Origin: JAWXCM01 sp034408745
GTDB lineage: Bacteria > Acidobacteriota > Terriglobia > Bryobacterales > Bryobacteraceae
Reading direction: 5' to 3'
Length of the DNA: 18,302 bases
Assembly (NCBI GenBank): GCA_034408745.1
Contig: JAWXCM010000339.1
Span: 1-18,302, forward strand
Shown here: positions 6,535 to 14,724 of the stretch, piece after piece
Layout of the letters: each line of letters opens with the position of its first letter
How positions within the stretch are numbered: position 1 is the stretch's first letter
The notes under the pieces: generated by a model
What the model was told of the DNA's origin: nothing
What the model saw: the letters and a program-made list of their open reading frames with translations, nothing else
Database searches by the model: none
Made by a program: the position numbers and the translations under genes

Positions 6535-9009
6535 CTATTCCCTGAACGTCACGCGGCGTGACCTTGAATCGAGGGAAGGGTCGGCTTCACAGATCGCTTC
6601 CACCAGTCGGCCCTTCTCACGCTTATACTCGATCTTATTGGTCTTGCCCTGAAAATGCACGGTTTCCGCCGAAATTTGTCCATCGGAATAGCTGATATCA
6701 CGGCGATACCCAGTGGGCTCGCCCTTCGAATTACGCTCGACGACAGTGGTCAGGCGCATATCCTGCCACTCGAATGTGAGGATTCGCGCTGGCGCGGTTG
6801 TCGGGAGATTGATCTGGCTGGCGGAACGAATCCGTCCATCCGCATCGTACTCCGCCAGAAAAGTGAAGAGGCCGGTCCAGACGAAAGGGTGGAAGTAGGG
6901 GTTTCCGGCGACCACGGTGGCTACTTTCTTTCCGGTAAACCGCTGCACCATCGCAACGTCGATTTGGGGATGATTCGGGAGCAAAGTCCAGGCTCCGCGC
7001 GGCGTGACCTTTGCGGAGTCGGGTGCCAGCAGGGGAACCTCCTCCTGCTGGCTGAACGGCTCAGTGTTGACGCGGCGGACACCGCCGCCCGGAAAGTAGT
7101 CAAAATACACAGCCGAGCCCGCTTCGCCAGGCGTACCATTGACGGTTTTCACACTGATCAGCCGGTCTGCCGTGCCCCATTCGAAACTGGAAGTCTGTTT
7201 ACGCGAGGCCCTGACCTCGAGTGGCCTCGCCGCCGGGGCAAGGCTCATCGGGCAATAGTAGACTCCGTCCTGCAGCGGCTGGCCGCTAAACCAGCTTCGT
7301 GCACCAACGGCAGCGGCTGCGTTGCCAATAACAGAGGCGGAAAGCACACCGTACACCGTCCCCCTTCGCGGTGCCTCAAGCGGCAAGGCCTTTGAGAGCT
7401 CCAGATACCGCCGGAGATAACGTGTTCCCCCTGCGTGGTCGCGCAGAATTAGCGCCTGCACGCCTGCCTGATAGTTCAAATTGGGGTCGGCGGGCGCGAT
7501 GGCGGCTCCGGACCGGGCCAGCCGCGAGGCCTCGGCGAAGTCTCCCCGGGCGGTGGCGACCTCGATCTCTTTCGCCAGCCGGTCGCGGGTGCTGGCGATT
7601 TCATACAAAATGTTCGCGCGCAACGCGTCGCCCTTCGCAATCTCGGCGGGGTCGATCACCTTGCGGTCATAGTCGTCCAGAATCTCAAGTGTCTGTGGCA
7701 ACTGCTTTCGTGCCTGGTGAAGCCTGGCTCTCATCAGGAGGCCGTCGGCACCCTGCGGATCGAGCGTCTCCATGCGCAGGATCTCACCCTCCGCCTGCTC
7801 GAGCTTTCCGTCCCTGATGTAGTTTTCCGCGAACACCAGGCTTTGCTGGAGTTGCCGGAAGGCAGCCGATGTGGGGTCCGGGCGAGGGCGCTGACGGCGG
7901 CGCGCCGTGTCGCGGGCTTCTTCAATGCGAGCTGAGTCCAGTAATGCCTGTAGATCCCGATCTGCCGGGCTCCGCAGCGAGGCGAGGCGAAACTCCCGGA
8001 TAGCCGCTGGAAACTGCTTGCTGGAATAGAATCGCTGACCAGCTTCGCGGTGCTCGCCCGCGCTCTCCCTGAATGCCTCGGTCCGGGTTTTTCGCAGGTC
8101 GTCGAACGAGTGGTCGAATCGCTCGAATTCACCATATTTTTCCAGAAAAAAGTCCCATCCCCGGATGCTGGCGAGGGCTTTCAGGATAGCGACTCTCTGG
8201 TCGAGCCAGTTCTTGCGGCCAATGATGGTGCCCCGCAGGGTGCGGAGCGCCGGATCCTGGCCGAATGCAAGTTCAGCGATGGCCGCGACACGAAGTGCCG
8301 TCTGGAGTTCGGGCAGCGCAACGATGCCGGTCCCGGCGCGCTCAGCGACTCCCGCCATCAGGGAGGACAGCAGCGCCTTGAGCCGCGCCGCGGCGGCGGG
8401 AGGCGCTGACGGGGCCACCGCCACTAACAACGACATCTGATGGTCGAATGCCTGGCCGGGCCCGGTTTCACCAACTCCGGTGAAGTTCCGGACGTCGGCC
8501 ACGAACTCAGCGAGTGCGTCCCCGGATTCAGTTGCGGGGAGAATCGCCACCAGGCCCGTGACCGGGATCTCTTCGGCCTTCCCCCTGGGCTGGCGGATGA
8601 TCTGGAGTTTCACCGACTGCCAGGCTGCGGTTGCGGTGGTCTGGGATTTGATCGCCAGTCCGTCCGGATAGGCAGGCTGCCAGGCACCCGAGACCCAAAT
8701 CAACGGATAGCCAGCGGCGTGAACACGGACGCAGGTTTGCTCCAGCAGCCGTTCCACAAGTCCCTTGTATTGCTGAGGAAGAATCCGGTCCGTTGTAGCT
8801 AAACGAACTTTTGGGCGACCATTTATGTTGATTTTTTCAACACTTTCGGTTCGCCAGCCGGACTGGCCCGACTGAAACACCAGGGTCACGGCGGCCGAGG
8901 CATGCGGAAGTAGACCCGGAACCTGGACGAAGACCAACAGAAAGAAGACGCTCGCCCACCGCTGCGGGAGCATGTCGAATTTCCAATCCGGTCCGCCCTT
9001 TCTGCTCAC
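6535..9009 (-). CDS. large secreted TPR protein with beta-rich C-terminal domain, first gene of the minus operon
   Basis: I place the start at GTG 9009 (824 residues) because GGAG sits about six bases upstream. ATG 8973 would give a more compact signal peptide (MLPQRWASVFFLLVFVQVPG) and would fit the promoter at 9021-9049, whose start site would lie only a few bases before 9009, so either is possible. The signal peptide ends near HASA. Residues about 40-315 form an unrecognised mixed domain. About 325-560 is helical with TPR motifs, e.g. GQRFYSSKQFPAAIREFRLA and EQAEGEILRMETLDPQGADG. About 570-824 is beta-rich and ends with short charged hairpin motifs (YDADGRI, YSDGQIS, YKREKGRLVE), vaguely like YD-repeat strands. 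Export to the periplasm or surface is likely. The function is unknown. Confidence 0.85.
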   Translation of the reverse strand: MSRKGGPDWKFDMLPQRWASVFFLLVFVQVPGLLPHASAAVTLVFQSGQSGWRTESVEKININGRPKVRLATTDRILPQQYKGLVERLLEQTCVRVHAAGYPLIWVSGAWQPAYPDGLAIKSQTTATAAWQSVKLQIIRQPRGKAEEIPVTGLVAILPATESGDALAEFVADVRNFTGVGETGPGQAFDHQMSLLVAVAPSAPPAAAARLKALLSSLMAGVAERAGTGIVALPELQTALRVAAIAELAFGQDPALRTLRGTIIGRKNWLDQRVAILKALASIRGWDFFLEKYGEFERFDHSFDDLRKTRTEAFRESAGEHREAGQRFYSSKQFPAAIREFRLASLRSPADRDLQALLDSARIEEARDTARRRQRPRPDPTSAAFRQLQQSLVFAENYIRDGKLEQAEGEILRMETLDPQGADGLLMRARLHQARKQLPQTLEILDDYDRKVIDPAEIAKGDALRANILYEIASTRDRLAKEIEVATARGDFAEASRLARSGAAIAPADPNLNYQAGVQALILRDHAGGTRYLRRYLELSKALPLEAPRRGTVYGVLSASVIGNAAAAVGARSWFSGQPLQDGVYYCPMSLAPAARPLEVRASRKQTSSFEWGTADRLISVKTVNGTPGEAGSAVYFDYFPGGGVRRVNTEPFSQQEEVPLLAPDSAKVTPRGAWTLLPNHPQIDVAMVQRFTGKKVATVVAGNPYFHPFVWTGLFTFLAEYDADGRIRSASQINLPTTAPARILTFEWQDMRLTTVVERNSKGEPTGYRRDISYSDGQISAETVHFQGKTNKIEYKREKGRLVEAICEADPSLDSRSRRVTFRE

Positions 9010-9020
9010 GGTGAACTCCG

Positions 9021-9049
9021 ATTATGCGCTGGTTCAGGGTTTCGTGCAA
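9021..9049 (-). promoter_or_regulatory. candidate sigma-70-type promoter of the minus-strand operon
   Basis: On the minus strand, TTGCAC (9049-9044) and CATAAT (9026-9021) are separated by exactly 17 bp, matching five and five of six consensus bases. The start site would fall near 9014, a few bases before GTG 9009 and about 40 bases before ATG 8973. The match is by eye. Base-specific consensus in this organism is unknown. Confidence 0.5.
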
Positions 9050-9052
9050 GAG

Positions 9053-9065
9053 GCGTTTGAAACGC
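9053..9065. promoter_or_regulatory. 13-bp perfect palindrome, candidate operator
   Basis: GCGTTT-G-AAACGC is a perfect 6-bp inverted repeat around one base. It is centred at 9059, three bases upstream of the -35 box of the minus-strand promoter and within the shared divergent control region. That position suits an activator or repressor site. No regulator gene is present in the window and no second copy was found, so function is inferred only. Confidence 0.3.
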
Positions 9066-9163
9066 GTGCCGATAGACGGCAGTGAGCTTAGTGTCTTCTA
9101 ATTACCGAAATGTCTCCCGGATTAATGGGTGTCCACGTGTCAGCTTCCCAGGACTGAACTCGT

Positions 9164-9192
9164 TTGCTTTCTCCAGCCTTTGCTGATACAGT
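9164..9192 (+). promoter_or_regulatory. candidate extended -10 promoter of the plus-strand operon
   Basis: TTGCTT (9164-9169) and TACAGT (9187-9192) are spaced by 17 bp, and the -10 is preceded by TGA (9184-9186), giving an extended -10 element TGNTACAGT. The -35 is poor. A start site near 9199 would leave a leader of about 30 bases carrying the purine-rich ribosome site before GTG 9229. Confidence 0.33.
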
Positions 9193-9228
9193 TCTGCTTT
9201 CACGTTGGCGCAGGGGGGGCAAATCCCA

Positions 9229-9918
9229 GTGGCGATTTCTGATTTTTCGGAACTGGGTCTGATGGCCGCCGTCGCGGTCGTGGTGATTGACGCTGCTCGC
9301 ACCTTTCGCCTGGGCCCGAAGTTCGTGCTGACTGAGTGTGTTCTGGATGAGGCAGCCGCATCCAGTCCCGTGCTGTTGCTGATGAGAGGCAGGCAGGGAG
9401 GATTGTGGGCGGCCCTGCTCAGCAAACTCGGTGTCGGCCAGACGGTGGAGTTGCGAATTACCCGGGAGGATCTCACGATTGAGAAAGCGGGATTGTGGGG
9501 CTTCACCGCCGACTACGCCCCGCTCGCCGCGGTGCAAAACACGACCGCCGGTTTTTATCGGGCGTTTGGAGTCCTGATTGTTTCGTTGGGCGTGGCGATT
9601 TACGGCGTCGGGAGAGTTTTTCTGGGACTGGTGGTTGAATCAAGGGATTCGTGGCAGAGGCTGGACGCAGCAGGAGAGCTTCGTTACCGTCTTGTGCTGT
9701 GCCTGGTCGTTTCCGCCGGACTTTACCTGTGGTACGTTCTGTCCAAACGTGTGCACCTCGACGTCCGGTCGGGTGGGCGCAGGCTGGGTCTCAGTTTCTG
9801 CAGCAGCCTGCTGGATATGGAATCCACCGATGCCGGCCGGGCGCTCGCGGCTGCGGCCCTGATGAATCGGGCGGTAATGGCGGCACACCGTAAGGAAGCG
9901 CAGGGAGATCCACAATGA
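9229..9918 (+). CDS. membrane protein with two TM helices, first gene of the plus operon
   Basis: I prefer GTG 9229, preceded by AGGGGGGG about nine bases upstream; TTG 9205 is also open but would lie within that leader. The product is 229 residues. Hydrophobic helices are visible at about 111-136 (FGVLIVSLGVAIYGVGRVFL) and 154-171 (RLVLCLVVSAGLYLWYVLS), with a weaker hydrophobic stretch at 9-22. Residues 30-105 form a soluble domain with strands such as KFVLTECVLDE and TVELRITREDLTIE. After the last helix comes VHLDVRSGGRRLGLSF, reminiscent of a small cytosolic PH-like strand region, then an Ala-rich helix. I do not recognise the family. Its stop overlaps the next start as ATGA. Confidence 0.82.
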   Translation: MAISDFSELGLMAAVAVVVIDAARTFRLGPKFVLTECVLDEAAASSPVLLLMRGRQGGLWAALLSKLGVGQTVELRITREDLTIEKAGLWGFTADYAPLAAVQNTTAGFYRAFGVLIVSLGVAIYGVGRVFLGLVVESRDSWQRLDAAGELRYRLVLCLVVSAGLYLWYVLSKRVHLDVRSGGRRLGLSFCSSLLDMESTDAGRALAAAALMNRAVMAAHRKEAQGDPQ

Positions 9919-10694
9919 ATGCGTCCGGCACGTTTCCGGTTCGTGGCTTCTCCGGCGGCCGGGGCCAGTCGTTCCGGTGGTTCACGGTGTGTTTTGTGGC
10001 GCTGGCCGCGTTGACCGCGATGACGTTCATTCTGGCGCGGGGGCAGGTCCTGCGGGTGGTCTGCGAGGTGCCTGGTGCCAGTGTTGTTGTTGATCAGGCC
10101 CATGGGATGAATGTTTCACGGCCGCCGGAATCCACAGCCTTGCCGGAGCCTGTCGTCTTTGACAGGGTCCCTCTCGGCACGCGCCGGGTCACGGTGAGTC
10201 ACCTGGAGTATTTCGATTTGGAGGGTTCGGTGTTCGTGACTCCGTTTGCGACCGCGACGGCTGAGATCAGGCTGACCGAGAAACCGGTTCCTCTGGTTGT
10301 CCTTGCCAGCGCCCCGACGAATGTGTCCATCGACGGACTGGCAGTGGGACGAACGGAGAAGGGGCAGTTGAAGACTGAAGTGCGCCGGGGCCAACATCAC
10401 GTCAGCCTGCGCGCATCCGGCTATTACGACGTCGATATGGATCTCGTCTGTTCGCTATACTCGCCTCCGGTTGTTCGAGCGGACATGCGCCCCACGCCGG
10501 AACAAGCCCGCCTGATCGAGATAGCAAATGTTGCGTTCGCGCAGTACCTTTCGGCGGCAACGACGCTGTATCAGAACGAACAATACCAGGCGGCTCTGCG
10601 CCAGCTGAATTCGGCGCTGGAACTGCGGCCGGACAGCCCCGACGGCTTGCGGCTGAAGTCCCGGCTGGAAGAAGCATTGACCATCCCTCGTTAA
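9915..10694 (+). CDS. single-TM protein with two PEGA-like domains and a TPR hairpin
   Basis: The product is 259 residues. ATG 9915 overlaps the previous TGA (ATGA) and has GGGAG eight bases upstream. A basic cytosolic head (1-21) precedes a TM helix at about 22-42. Residues 45-120 resemble a PEGA module (CEVPGASVVVD, VPLGTRRVTVSHLEYFD). Residues 125-191 form a second (APTNVSIDGLAVGRTEKG, VRRGQHHVSLRASGYYDVD). Residues 200-257 contain a TPR-like hairpin (TTLYQNEQYQAALRQLNSAL, ELRPDSPDGLRL). Topology puts the PEGA/TPR part outside the cytosol. It shares its domain types, in reverse order, with the secreted TPR/PEGA protein of the divergent operon (4735-6531), which links the two operons functionally. 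Confidence 0.87.
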   Translation: MNASGTFPVRGFSGGRGQSFRWFTVCFVALAALTAMTFILARGQVLRVVCEVPGASVVVDQAHGMNVSRPPESTALPEPVVFDRVPLGTRRVTVSHLEYFDLEGSVFVTPFATATAEIRLTEKPVPLVVLASAPTNVSIDGLAVGRTEKGQLKTEVRRGQHHVSLRASGYYDVDMDLVCSLYSPPVVRADMRPTPEQARLIEIANVAFAQYLSAATTLYQNEQYQAALRQLNSALELRPDSPDGLRLKSRLEEALTIPR

Positions 10695-10731
10695 GCCGCG
10701 TTGGTTCGGCTTCAGGAGCAAGCAGCCTGTC

Positions 10732-11958
10732 ATGGCATTTATCGATTCCATCCACTGGAGCCCGCAGAGCAATGCCATCTTCGCGGCGAAGATCGGTGAA
10801 GAGAACCTGAGTACGTTCACCCAACTGGTGGTGGCGGAGTCGCAGGAAGCGGTATTGTTCTCCAAAGGGCGGATAGTTGGCAAGTTCGGCCCCGGCAAAC
10901 ACACGCTGAATACGGAGAATCTGCCACTTCTCCGCAACCTGTTCGGAATCCCGTTCGGCGGAAACAACCCGTTTCGCGCGGAGGTCTGGTTCGTCAGCAA
11001 GACGATGCCGCTGAACATCGAGTGGACGACGGGATCGATGCGATACCACGACCCCGACTATCAGGAGATGCTCCCGGTGGTGTCCAGTGGTCGTTACGGG
11101 CTGAAAGTCGTGGATGCCGAGCGATTTCTGGTGAAGCTGGTCGGCTCGTTGACGGAGTTCACCGCACGCCAGCTAACAGACCACTTCAAGGGCGCTTTGG
11201 TATCCCGGACCAAGAGCGTTGTGCTCTCCTACATGCGGGCCAATCAGGTGGGAATCAAGCAGATTTCCGGCCACCTGGACCAATTGTCAGCGTTTCTCCA
11301 GCAATCGATGGCCGAGTTCTGGGAGGACTACGGGTTCAGCCTGATCGGTTTCTACATCACCTCGATTGATGTGGATTCCGAATCCGACGACGGCCGCCTG
11401 ATTCTCGAAGCCATGAGCAAGAGGAGCGCGCAGAATATCGCGGGCTATACGTGGCAGCAGGAGAGGGCGCTGGGTGTCGTGGGCGATGCTTTGAGCCACT
11501 CCGGTGACAGTGGGCTGTTGGGGGCGCTGCTGTTGACCGGTGGAGTTGGCGGTTCAGGCATGGGGGCGGCCATGATGCAGCCGCCCGGGTCACCGCCCGG
11601 ACCCGCAGCCGGGCCGGCCGCGCCGCAGGCTCCGCGAAGGGAAGTATTCTGTTCCCGGTGCGCAAAGAAATACTCCACAGGCGTGCGATTCTGTCCTCAT
11701 TGCGGAGACCCTTTCATGCCCTGCCCGAAATGCGGCACGGATAACGACGAAAAGGCGAAGCGATGTGTCACGTGCGGCACCCACCTGGGAGGGGGCGTTT
11801 GCTGTCCGAAATGCACGGCTCCGCTACCCTCCGGGGCTGAGTTCTGCTCCGCTTGCGGCACTCCCGCGAGGGGTTTGGCGTGCCAGCGCTGCGGCAGGGC
11901 GCTGGAGCCGGCGGCCAGGTTCTGCCCTGGATGCGGGAATCAGGCGGATCGTGTATGA
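10732..11958 (+). CDS. YdjI-type SPFH-domain protein with four C-terminal zinc ribbons
   Basis: The product is 408 residues. ATG 10732 has AGGAG 13 bases upstream, a long spacing. Residues 1-235 match the YdjI-like SPFH family, sometimes labelled virion core protein-like: QLVVAESQEAVLFSKGRIVG near 31-50, FGPGKHTL, ALVSRTKSVVLSYMRA, and FYITSIDVD near 207-215. SPFH (stomatin/prohibitin/flotillin) proteins oligomerise on the cytosolic face of membranes. A Gly-rich stretch (about 262-300) leads to eight CxxC pairs forming four zinc ribbons: C307/C310-C321/C324, C331/C334-C345/C348, C358/C361-C372/C375 and C384/C387-C398/C401. Bacillus YdjI works with YdjG/YdjH and PspA in membrane stress; a related role here is inference. 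There is no N-terminal TM. The stop overlaps the next start (ATGA). Confidence 0.92.
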   Translation: MAFIDSIHWSPQSNAIFAAKIGEENLSTFTQLVVAESQEAVLFSKGRIVGKFGPGKHTLNTENLPLLRNLFGIPFGGNNPFRAEVWFVSKTMPLNIEWTTGSMRYHDPDYQEMLPVVSSGRYGLKVVDAERFLVKLVGSLTEFTARQLTDHFKGALVSRTKSVVLSYMRANQVGIKQISGHLDQLSAFLQQSMAEFWEDYGFSLIGFYITSIDVDSESDDGRLILEAMSKRSAQNIAGYTWQQERALGVVGDALSHSGDSGLLGALLLTGGVGGSGMGAAMMQPPGSPPGPAAGPAAPQAPRREVFCSRCAKKYSTGVRFCPHCGDPFMPCPKCGTDNDEKAKRCVTCGTHLGGGVCCPKCTAPLPSGAEFCSACGTPARGLACQRCGRALEPAARFCPGCGNQADRV

Positions 11959-12668
11959 CGAAGCAACTCCTCCCCCGGGGGATTTACCCCGTTTGGATCG
12001 TTGCGGCGGAGCTGCTGGTTCTTCTCGGCTTTTATTTGGTGACTGAGGACGGCGGGCGGGGTCCGGTGGCGTGGCTGAATCTGGCGGTTTGGCTGCTGAT
12101 CGTGCTCATGGATACCTCCGGAGTGCTGTTCCTGGCACACACTGAGGGAGAGTTCTCGACGCGGATTCCATCCCTCGGGATTCTGTGGTTTCTCGATCTC
12201 AGCTACACGGCGGTGTCGCTCGCGGTCATGGTCTGGGGGGCATGGTGGAGTATCGATTTTCGATTTCAGTTGCTGGCGCACCTGGTAGTTCTGTTGGCCG
12301 CGGCCGGAGTGCTCATCACAGCCGCACAGGCGAATGAACACGCAGTCGGCACTGCCGTCCGGGAAGCTCAGTTGCTGGGCGGAGTCGATGCGCTCCGGGA
12401 AAGGCTGAACGCGCTGGCACTGCGGCTTTCCTGCACCAGTCCGCCCACTGCGGCTTCCGCATTGGCTGGCCGTTGCCGGGACGACGTTCGGTACATGGCA
12501 CCTTCGGGCAACCGGAAAGCCGTGGACCTGGAGTCGCTTATTCAGTGCAAGATGGATGAAGTTGAGACGCTTCTGGTAAGCCATGGGGAAGACTCCAGCG
12601 GGTTGATGAAGCTGTTGGGCGAGTTGTCATTCCTGATCCGGCAGCTAAAGGACCAAGGAGCGGCCTAA
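11955..12668 (+). CDS. four-TM membrane protein with soluble helical tail
   Basis: The product is 237 residues. ATG 11955 overlaps the TGA of the SPFH gene as ATGA, so it is probably translationally coupled; the earlier in-frame start inside the SPFH gene would only add antisense-like filler. Hydrophobic helices lie at about 11-30, 38-60, 74-97 and 104-124, with acidic loops between the first two (TEDGGRG). The last 110 residues are soluble and helical, with charged stretches (VREAQLLGGVDALRERLNAL, ESLIQCKMDEVETLLVSHGE), likely cytosolic. No family is recognised. Coupling to the SPFH gene suggests it is its membrane partner, as small membrane proteins partner YdjI-type proteins elsewhere. Confidence 0.88.
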   Translation: MTKQLLPRGIYPVWIVAAELLVLLGFYLVTEDGGRGPVAWLNLAVWLLIVLMDTSGVLFLAHTEGEFSTRIPSLGILWFLDLSYTAVSLAVMVWGAWWSIDFRFQLLAHLVVLLAAAGVLITAAQANEHAVGTAVREAQLLGGVDALRERLNALALRLSCTSPPTAASALAGRCRDDVRYMAPSGNRKAVDLESLIQCKMDEVETLLVSHGEDSSGLMKLLGELSFLIRQLKDQGAA

Positions 12669-12684
12669 GCAGAGACTGACGAGC

Positions 12685-12705
12685 CCGGGTGGCACTTGCG
12701 CCCGG
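12685..12705 (+). promoter_or_regulatory. intercistronic RNA hairpin just upstream of a ribosome site
   Basis: CCGGGTG (12685-12691), a seven-base loop, and CGCCCGG (12699-12705) form a 7-bp stem with one T-G pair. It ends one base before the GGAGGGG ribosome site (12707-12713) of the 668-aa protein. There is no U-tract, so it is not a terminator. It could stabilise or process the transcript, or tune initiation in the only larger gap (49 bp) in this half of the operon. Confidence 0.35.
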
Positions 12706-12717
12706 TGGAGGGGAAAC

Positions 12718-14724
12718 GTGACTGGCAGGATTCATGCAGGTTCGGTGGACGTCTACGAGGATCAGGCGCGCGCGCTGTTTGACTACTACCACTCGGTGGC
12801 AAGCCAGATTGTTCAGCAGGAGATGAGCCTGGAGCAGGCAGTCCGGTCCGCCGAGGAGGAGTTGATTCAGATACAGCAGACGCTGAAATCAGCCACCACA
12901 AGGGCACTGATCTTTCTGGGGGTAGGTTGCGCCGTGTGTTTGTTGGGATGGCTGGGGCATTGGGTGGTGTCGGTCGCCGGACTCCTCCCCGTGGGTGTCG
13001 GTGCATTCCTGTTGCATTCGGCTAAGGGTGTGGCCGCCACCGAGACCAGCGCGAAGCACCGTCAGCTTCAGGGGTTCCAGGATGCCCATCGTGCCATCAG
13101 GCGCGATTTCAAGGTGCACAAGCTCGGAGTCGTTTACGTGCCTGTGGCCTCCCGGATCCCGTTTGAAGGCGGCAGCATCCTGGTGGACCATTCCGGTTCC
13201 GTGCAGCGAAAGGGCTTCACTTTGGCGACCTTGCGGAATCCGGAAGAGCTGAAGGGTAGCGTGGCGCGCATTGAGGCTTCGCTGAACACGGTGCCCCTGG
13301 TGGAGCGATCGGCCAATGTCGAACAAGTGGACACGGCCGAATACTCGACATCGGTTCAGCAGGTATCGCTGTACGATTATCTGGGCGGCATGGATCGGGA
13401 CATGCGCAGTGTCTCGTATTTGCTCGGCGATGTGGACCGTGTCTCCGTCAGCTTGTCGATTATTCCTCCCGAAGGTCCCGAAAGTGAATTCCTGTTCAGG
13501 CACGGAACTACTGAACTGGGTGACGCGCCGGAAGTTCAGGTGTTCGACACGGGGGCGGACGACGCCAATTTGCAGACCTTTCAGGCGCTGAACGATCTGA
13601 AAAAGAGTCTCGAGGGCCAGTCCGGGGAGTATGTCGCGTTCTTCAGGAAGCTGATGCGCCAGCTCGGTGAGACCACGCAGTTGCTGACTCAAATGAAGGC
13701 GAGTTCGTCGGGAAAGATGATCGACAGCGCAAACCGGGCGTTCGTCAACGTCCTGCAGGCTTCATTCAACCACTATTCCCCCGTGCTGGAAGCGGAGGAG
13801 ATTGAGCGAATCCGCATGGCTTCGTTTGATTTTCAGGAGTCCATCGAGGATTACCGCCCCTTTAATCTGAACAGAAGCTCAGCTGTCCGGTACGATCTGG
13901 CGTCGCGAAACTGGGTGGCGGAGGATGGTTCCCGTACCTCATTTCCCTTCGGTATGCACCAGATTCACGAAGAGGTAATCACGCCGGTGATTCAGACCCT
14001 GATGGCGGAGACGCGGGTCGAGCGTCTGCAGGTCTACAACCACATTAAAGACCAGAAACTCGATTATCTGAACCAGTGGCACCGTGATACTGAGGACTTC
14101 TACGGGCGAAACCGCGCGGAAAGCGGTGATCTGATGAACCGGATGAGAGAGACTTTCGCCGAGTACTCGGCCGCGCTCAGCACCTTCAAGGCACTCCAGG
14201 AGACCGCGGACCAAATGAAGAGTTCAGGCTCCCTCGATGATGCCGCGGTAGATTCGAAGAGCAATCAGGGAGAAACACTCGCGGCGTTCGAGCTGCAGGC
14301 AAGACAGTTTCAGGAGCAGCAGGAAGAATTCTCAAGCTACATGGAGCGGCTGAAGGAGGATATCGACCGGCGCGCGGGAGGCTTCGGGCGGATCGAGTTC
14401 TTCGACGCTTCATTGAGAGATGGAGAAACGCGCAGCATCGCCAGATCGGCGACCGATCAGCACGATCTGGATCCCCGGCGCAAACCATTGCTGGCAGCGG
14501 GAGCCCACTTCGCGCGCATGGCGGAACTGCCTCCTGAGCCCAGCGTCGAGGCGCGGGCTCACGAGGACTTTGCCATCAATCTGGTGCGATCGGCCACAGA
14601 TGCTTTGGCTGAACTGGATGCGGAGGCTGAACCTGTTGAGCCCGATGTTCCGGCAGTGGCAGCCGCTGAGGAAGCCCCGGAGGGACCGGAAGGGACGGAA
14701 GAGGGGGGAGGCGATCCGCGATGA
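12718..14724 (+). CDS. large two-TM coiled-coil protein of unknown family
   Basis: The start is GTG 12718, with a strong GGAGGGG four bases upstream. The product is 668 residues. A cytosolic helical head (10-60) precedes two close TM helices at about 63-79 and 82-100, so both ends face the cytosol. Residues about 105-280 form a mixed soluble domain (VVYVPVASRIPFEGGSILVD). Then come helical regions at about 283-333, 410-460, 470-503 and 520-552, rich in Glu, Gln and Arg with heptad character. The last 40 residues are strongly acidic and Ala/Pro-rich (LAELDAEAEPVEPDVP), a likely disordered tail. No nucleotide-binding or catalytic motif is seen. As the biggest product of this operon, it is the best candidate for its structural core. 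Its stop overlaps the next start (ATGA). Confidence 0.87.
   Translation: MTGRIHAGSVDVYEDQARALFDYYHSVASQIVQQEMSLEQAVRSAEEELIQIQQTLKSATTRALIFLGVGCAVCLLGWLGHWVVSVAGLLPVGVGAFLLHSAKGVAATETSAKHRQLQGFQDAHRAIRRDFKVHKLGVVYVPVASRIPFEGGSILVDHSGSVQRKGFTLATLRNPEELKGSVARIEASLNTVPLVERSANVEQVDTAEYSTSVQQVSLYDYLGGMDRDMRSVSYLLGDVDRVSVSLSIIPPEGPESEFLFRHGTTELGDAPEVQVFDTGADDANLQTFQALNDLKKSLEGQSGEYVAFFRKLMRQLGETTQLLTQMKASSSGKMIDSANRAFVNVLQASFNHYSPVLEAEEIERIRMASFDFQESIEDYRPFNLNRSSAVRYDLASRNWVAEDGSRTSFPFGMHQIHEEVITPVIQTLMAETRVERLQVYNHIKDQKLDYLNQWHRDTEDFYGRNRAESGDLMNRMRETFAEYSAALSTFKALQETADQMKSSGSLDDAAVDSKSNQGETLAAFELQARQFQEQQEEFSSYMERLKEDIDRRAGGFGRIEFFDASLRDGETRSIARSATDQHDLDPRRKPLLAAGAHFARMAELPPEPSVEARAHEDFAINLVRSATDALAELDAEAEPVEPDVPAVAAAEEAPEGPEGTEEGGGDPR

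Noticed and set aside
9088..9537. Two overlapping minus-strand open frames across the divergent region
   Set aside because: They overlap the first plus-strand gene on the opposite strand, have low-complexity basic composition, and lack ribosome sites.
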